A stretch of 64,000 bases of DNA from DASZWJ01 sp963813895 (GTDB taxonomy: Bacteria; Pseudomonadota; Gammaproteobacteria; JAURND01). Both the position numbers and the translations under genes were made by a program. This document shows positions 60,965 through 64,000 of this stretch, in pieces. Within the stretch, counting starts at the first letter, position 1. Each line of letters begins with the position of its first letter. The DNA lies in NCBI GenBank assembly GCA_963813895.1, contig CAWFAS010000002.1:1-64000 (forward strand), in the 5' to 3' direction. The notes below the pieces were generated by a model that was not told the origin of the DNA, searched no databases, and worked only from the letters and a program-made list of their open reading frames with translations.

Positions 60965-62575
60965 ATGAAACACGAACCTATCAAGATTTTTGATACTACA
61001 TTGCGTGACGGGCAACAATGTCCAGGAGCGGGCATGGCCTTCGAAAAAAATATTGAATATGCCAAGCTGGCTGCAAAAGCGGGAATAGATATTCTTGAAG
61101 CAGGTTTCCCCTCTGCCAGCCAAACTGATTTTATGATTGTTAACACTATTGCTAGTGAGTTGGTCGCAGAAAATAGCGGAAATTGTCCAACCATTGCTGG
61201 ACTATGCCAATTACGCGAACAGCAAATAGAAGTGACTATCCAAGCGCTACAACCTGCAATTGCTCACAAAAAAGCGCGCTTGCACACCTATTTACCCGTT
61301 GATCCGCAATTAATGTTATCTTCATTAGGTAGTTATGCTAACCAGAAAGAACAGATTCTCAATGACTTATATCGCTTTATTAAACAAGCCTATGATGCAG
61401 GCCTGGAAGTAGAATTCAGTCCGGAAGGTTATTCGCGCATGGGTGAAAATTTTAATTTCGTCACGGATGCGATTTGTGCCGCAATCGAAGGAGGCGCCAC
61501 CATTATCAATTGCCCAGATACTATTGGTGGAGCATGTAAATTAGAAGGGGACAATTATTTCGTTGAACATATGAAACGGCACGCCGCTATCATAGCTCAG
61601 AAATACCCAAATAAAGAGATTTGTTGGTCGGCCCATTGCCATAATGATTTTGGCCTGGCATTGGAAAATACCATGAACGCCATATTTTTTGGACCCGTAA
61701 CGCAAATTGAAGGGTGCATTAACGGCATTGGCGAGCGTGCTGGAAACGTCTCGCTGGAACAATGCATTATGTACATTAAACACTTCGGCGATATGGGCAA
61801 GGACAAAACTTTCACTACCCACATTAATACTCAGGTGTTACAAGAATTGTCTGATTTTGTAAATCACTATATGCTGCCAAGGCAACCCCACTGGCCTATT
61901 ACTGGTGAGAATGCAGCTAAACACTCTTCTGGTGGGCATACTAATGCGGTAATAAAAAATCCATTGGTATACCAACCATTTGATCCCAAAGTCATTGGTA
62001 AAGAAATTTCGTTCCTGTTCGGCCCATTAAGTGGTGGCAATCATGCGAAAACGATTATTGAACAATTTGGTTATATTTGTGGCGAAGATGAGAAAGCCGC
62101 TATCGCACAGTACATTAAAAACCATTATTCAGACCGTCGCAAAGGAATTACGGATCAAGAATTATTACAAGGTTATCTGTTCTATCGACAGCCAATCAAG
62201 GTCACGCGTTTTGACTATGCTAAAACTGGAGATTGCAGCATGTTATCAATAATAGGTGATTTCTTCTCGCAAACGGAATCTTTCACCATAAGCTATCAAG
62301 GTCATGAATCACCCTTAGCTGCATTACATAAAGCTATTGACCAATATTTTCCCGGCATCAGCATTGAAACCTATAATAGCCACTCTGCCAGCCAGAGCAT
62401 CAAGGCACTTAGCCAAAGCAAAATAGTCATAAAGACAAAGGATGAAGAGTTGTTCACAGGTATTGGCGAAGATAATGATATTGAGATTTCAGCCCTGAAA
62501 GCACTCACTAATGCTATCAACCAGGCATATATACATGAATTTTATCGAATTAAGCAGCAGGAGATTACCGCATGA
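60965..62575 (+). CDS. leuA: 2-isopropylmalate synthase
   Basis: About 536 aa from ATG 60965 (GGAGAG upstream; an in-frame start at 60923 is inferior). It condenses acetyl-CoA with 2-oxoisovalerate, the committed step of leucine synthesis. Catalytic barrel: IKIFDTTLRDGQQCPGAGM (metal-binding R-D), AGIDILEAGFPSAS, and the metal histidines in WSAHCHNDFGLALENTM; GINGIGERAGN-like region CINGIGERAGNVSLEQ; then HSSGGHTNAVIKNP. The C-terminal regulatory LeuA domain (FTISYQGHESPLAALHKAID ...FTGIGEDNDIEISALKAL) binds leucine for feedback inhibition. Overlaps leuC by 4 bp. Confidence 0.95.
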   Translation: MKHEPIKIFDTTLRDGQQCPGAGMAFEKNIEYAKLAAKAGIDILEAGFPSASQTDFMIVNTIASELVAENSGNCPTIAGLCQLREQQIEVTIQALQPAIAHKKARLHTYLPVDPQLMLSSLGSYANQKEQILNDLYRFIKQAYDAGLEVEFSPEGYSRMGENFNFVTDAICAAIEGGATIINCPDTIGGACKLEGDNYFVEHMKRHAAIIAQKYPNKEICWSAHCHNDFGLALENTMNAIFFGPVTQIEGCINGIGERAGNVSLEQCIMYIKHFGDMGKDKTFTTHINTQVLQELSDFVNHYMLPRQPHWPITGENAAKHSSGGHTNAVIKNPLVYQPFDPKVIGKEISFLFGPLSGGNHAKTIIEQFGYICGEDEKAAIAQYIKNHYSDRRKGITDQELLQGYLFYRQPIKVTRFDYAKTGDCSMLSIIGDFFSQTESFTISYQGHESPLAALHKAIDQYFPGISIETYNSHSASQSIKALSQSKIVIKTKDEELFTGIGEDNDIEISALKALTNAINQAYIHEFYRIKQQEITA

Positions 62576-63972
62576 AACCCAGAAATATTATTGAAAAAAT
62601 TTGGGATGCCCATACAGTTTCAGAGACGCCTGGGCACCCTACAATATTTGCTATCGATTTTACATTATTGCACGAGGTAACTTCAGCGCAAGCTTTTAAT
62701 ACCCTGCGTGAACGAATGCTGCCTGTGTATCATCCGCAAAGCTGCTTAGCGACTATTGACCATAGTATTCCCACCAGAAAAAACCGTCATGAAATTTATG
62801 ATGCGGCTGCTAAAAAGCAAGTTGAATTACTGCGTGAAAATGCTAAAGAATACCAGATTCCATTTTTCGATTTTGACAGCAAACGGCAAGGAATTGTGCA
62901 CGTGGTAGGACCGGAACTGGGTGCAACCCAGCCCGGCATGACTATCGTATGTGGCGACTCCCATACCTCAACCCATGGTGCTTTTGGTGCTTTGGCCTTC
63001 GGTATTGGTACTTCTGAATTGAGCCATGTCCTGGCTTGTGGGTGCTTATTGTTGTCAAGACCCAAGGTGATGAGAGTTAACTTTAAGGGGCACTTTCAAA
63101 AGGGTGTATTTGCTAAAGATGCTATTATGAAACTCATCGCCGAAATAGGGATTGGGGGCGCTAATGGGCACGTGATCGAATATACAGGTGAAGCTATTTC
63201 CGCCATGAGTATGGAACAGCGTATGACTATCTGTAATATGAGCATTGAATGTGGGGCTCGCGCTGGCCTAATCGCCCCTGATGCTACCACTTACCACTAT
63301 TTACAAGGCCGCCCCTATGCTCCACAGGGAGAAGCCTGGAAACGCGCAGTCTCCCACTGGGAAACCTTGCCCAGTGATGCAAACTGTCATTATGATAAAG
63401 ACGTGACGATTGATATCGGTAATTTGCAGCCTATGGTCAGTTGGGGTACCAATCCAGCTCAGGCAGTGCAAATAAATGAAGTCATTCCAGAATTGTCCAG
63501 CTTACCTGCTACAGAACAAGTTATGGCGCAGCAGGCTTTACAATATGTTCAGTTACAGGCAGGCCAGCCTATCGCCGAAACGCCAGTGGAATGGGCATTT
63601 ATAGGGTCTTGCACCAATGGACGCATTGAAGATCTGCGCATCGCAGCAAAGATCCTTGATGGCAATAAAGTGCATCCTAATGTCACCATGTATATTGTCC
63701 CTGGATCCGAAGCCGTCATGATTCAGGCTGTGGCTGAAGGCCTGGACAAGATTTTCAAGGAAGCGGGGGCAGATTTTCGTATGCCAGGTTGTTCTATGTG
63801 CTTGGGCATGAATGACGATAAAGTGCCTGCTGGTAAACGTTGTATTAGCTCTACCAACCGCAATTTCGTAGGACGACAAGGCACGGGCAGCTTTACCCAT
63901 TTAGCCTCGCCTGCAACAGTAGCGGCAAGCGCTATCGCTGGCAAAATTGTTTCACCGCAATCTTATTTTTGA
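62572..63972 (+). CDS. leuC: 3-isopropylmalate dehydratase large subunit
   Basis: A 466-aa aconitase-family protein that isomerises 2- to 3-isopropylmalate together with LeuD. The [4Fe-4S] ligands are visible: FIGSCTNGRIEDLRIAA (first Cys about residue 347) and MPGCSMCLGMNDDKVPAGKR (two Cys about 407 and 410). GIVHVVGPELGATQPGMTIV and CGDSHTSTHGAFGALAFGIG are the substrate-site blocks. Length matches the family exactly. Starts at ATG overlapping the leuA stop (ATGA), and leuD follows after 8 bp. Confidence 0.96.
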   Translation: MKPRNIIEKIWDAHTVSETPGHPTIFAIDFTLLHEVTSAQAFNTLRERMLPVYHPQSCLATIDHSIPTRKNRHEIYDAAAKKQVELLRENAKEYQIPFFDFDSKRQGIVHVVGPELGATQPGMTIVCGDSHTSTHGAFGALAFGIGTSELSHVLACGCLLLSRPKVMRVNFKGHFQKGVFAKDAIMKLIAEIGIGGANGHVIEYTGEAISAMSMEQRMTICNMSIECGARAGLIAPDATTYHYLQGRPYAPQGEAWKRAVSHWETLPSDANCHYDKDVTIDIGNLQPMVSWGTNPAQAVQINEVIPELSSLPATEQVMAQQALQYVQLQAGQPIAETPVEWAFIGSCTNGRIEDLRIAAKILDGNKVHPNVTMYIVPGSEAVMIQAVAEGLDKIFKEAGADFRMPGCSMCLGMNDDKVPAGKRCISSTNRNFVGRQGTGSFTHLASPATVAASAIAGKIVSPQSYF

Positions 63973-63980
63973 GGCAAGTT

Positions 63981-64000
63981 ATGCACAAAATTACTAACAT
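63981..64000 (+). CDS. leuD: 3-isopropylmalate dehydratase small subunit, start only (partial)
   Basis: ATG at 63981 with GAGG upstream opens MHKITN before the window ends. Position 8 bp behind leuC makes the small subunit of the isomerase the expected product; the six codons alone do not prove it. Confidence 0.65.

Overview
The window looks like a piece of a moderately AT-rich gammaproteobacterial chromosome, most likely from the Legionellales (Legionella/Coxiella/Aquicella-like, amoeba-associated). The basis is gene content read by eye: two large ankyrin-repeat proteins, one with Sel1 repeats and a serine-rich tail; other host-interaction-like ORFs; an EnhA-like L,D-transpeptidase; many small exported proteins; and many nested palindromic repeats. 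No taxonomic search was possible. I saw no tRNA, rRNA, CRISPR array or intact prophage.

Layout. 1-7.4 kb: the end of an ABC transporter, an APH-family kinase placed directly behind a palindromic element, an AbiE-type toxin-antitoxin pair with a shortened toxin, and decaying genes. 7.5-14.7 kb: an accessory island in which a 4-kb segment (methyltransferase, class A beta-lactamase, broken D12 DNA methylase, IS30 and integrase remnants) lies between two almost identical 1.6-kb arms in opposite orientation. Each arm carries a TetR regulator, an exported protein and a palindromic element. 14.8-19.4 kb: a divergent MarR/Bcr-type efflux pair, an exported TIM-barrel-like protein and an L,D-transpeptidase. 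19.7-26.9 kb: an ankyrin protein, a transposase-MFS chimera, a WbdD-like two-domain protein and an effector-like gene with a frame break at a poly-A run. 27-34 kb: an MgtA-type Mg2+ ATPase, a YdeI-like protein, a 47-aa lipoprotein, an exported RidA, a thioesterase, QueH and small membrane or exported proteins. 34.4-41.8 kb: an ATP-grasp protein, a hybrid histidine kinase and a 1185-aa acyl-CoA dehydrogenase-adenylation-carrier protein, which together could form a small specialised-metabolism locus. 42-53.6 kb: a phosphoribosyltransferase, a CPA1 antiporter, an oxidoreductase, MFS genes, DipZ, a YgjP-like peptidase, a periplasmic binding protein and RadA. 53.6-60.4 kb: a 1613-aa ankyrin/Sel1 protein and a TetR/hydrolase divergent pair. 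60.5-64 kb: the leuACD operon with a candidate leader-peptide attenuator.

The main candidates for something new are the fused acyl-CoA dehydrogenase-adenylation-carrier protein, whose pocket residues resemble proline-activating domains; the inverted-repeat beta-lactamase island; and a repeat family in which one palindromic core sits inside at least three unrelated outer inverted repeats, with one related element lacking the core.
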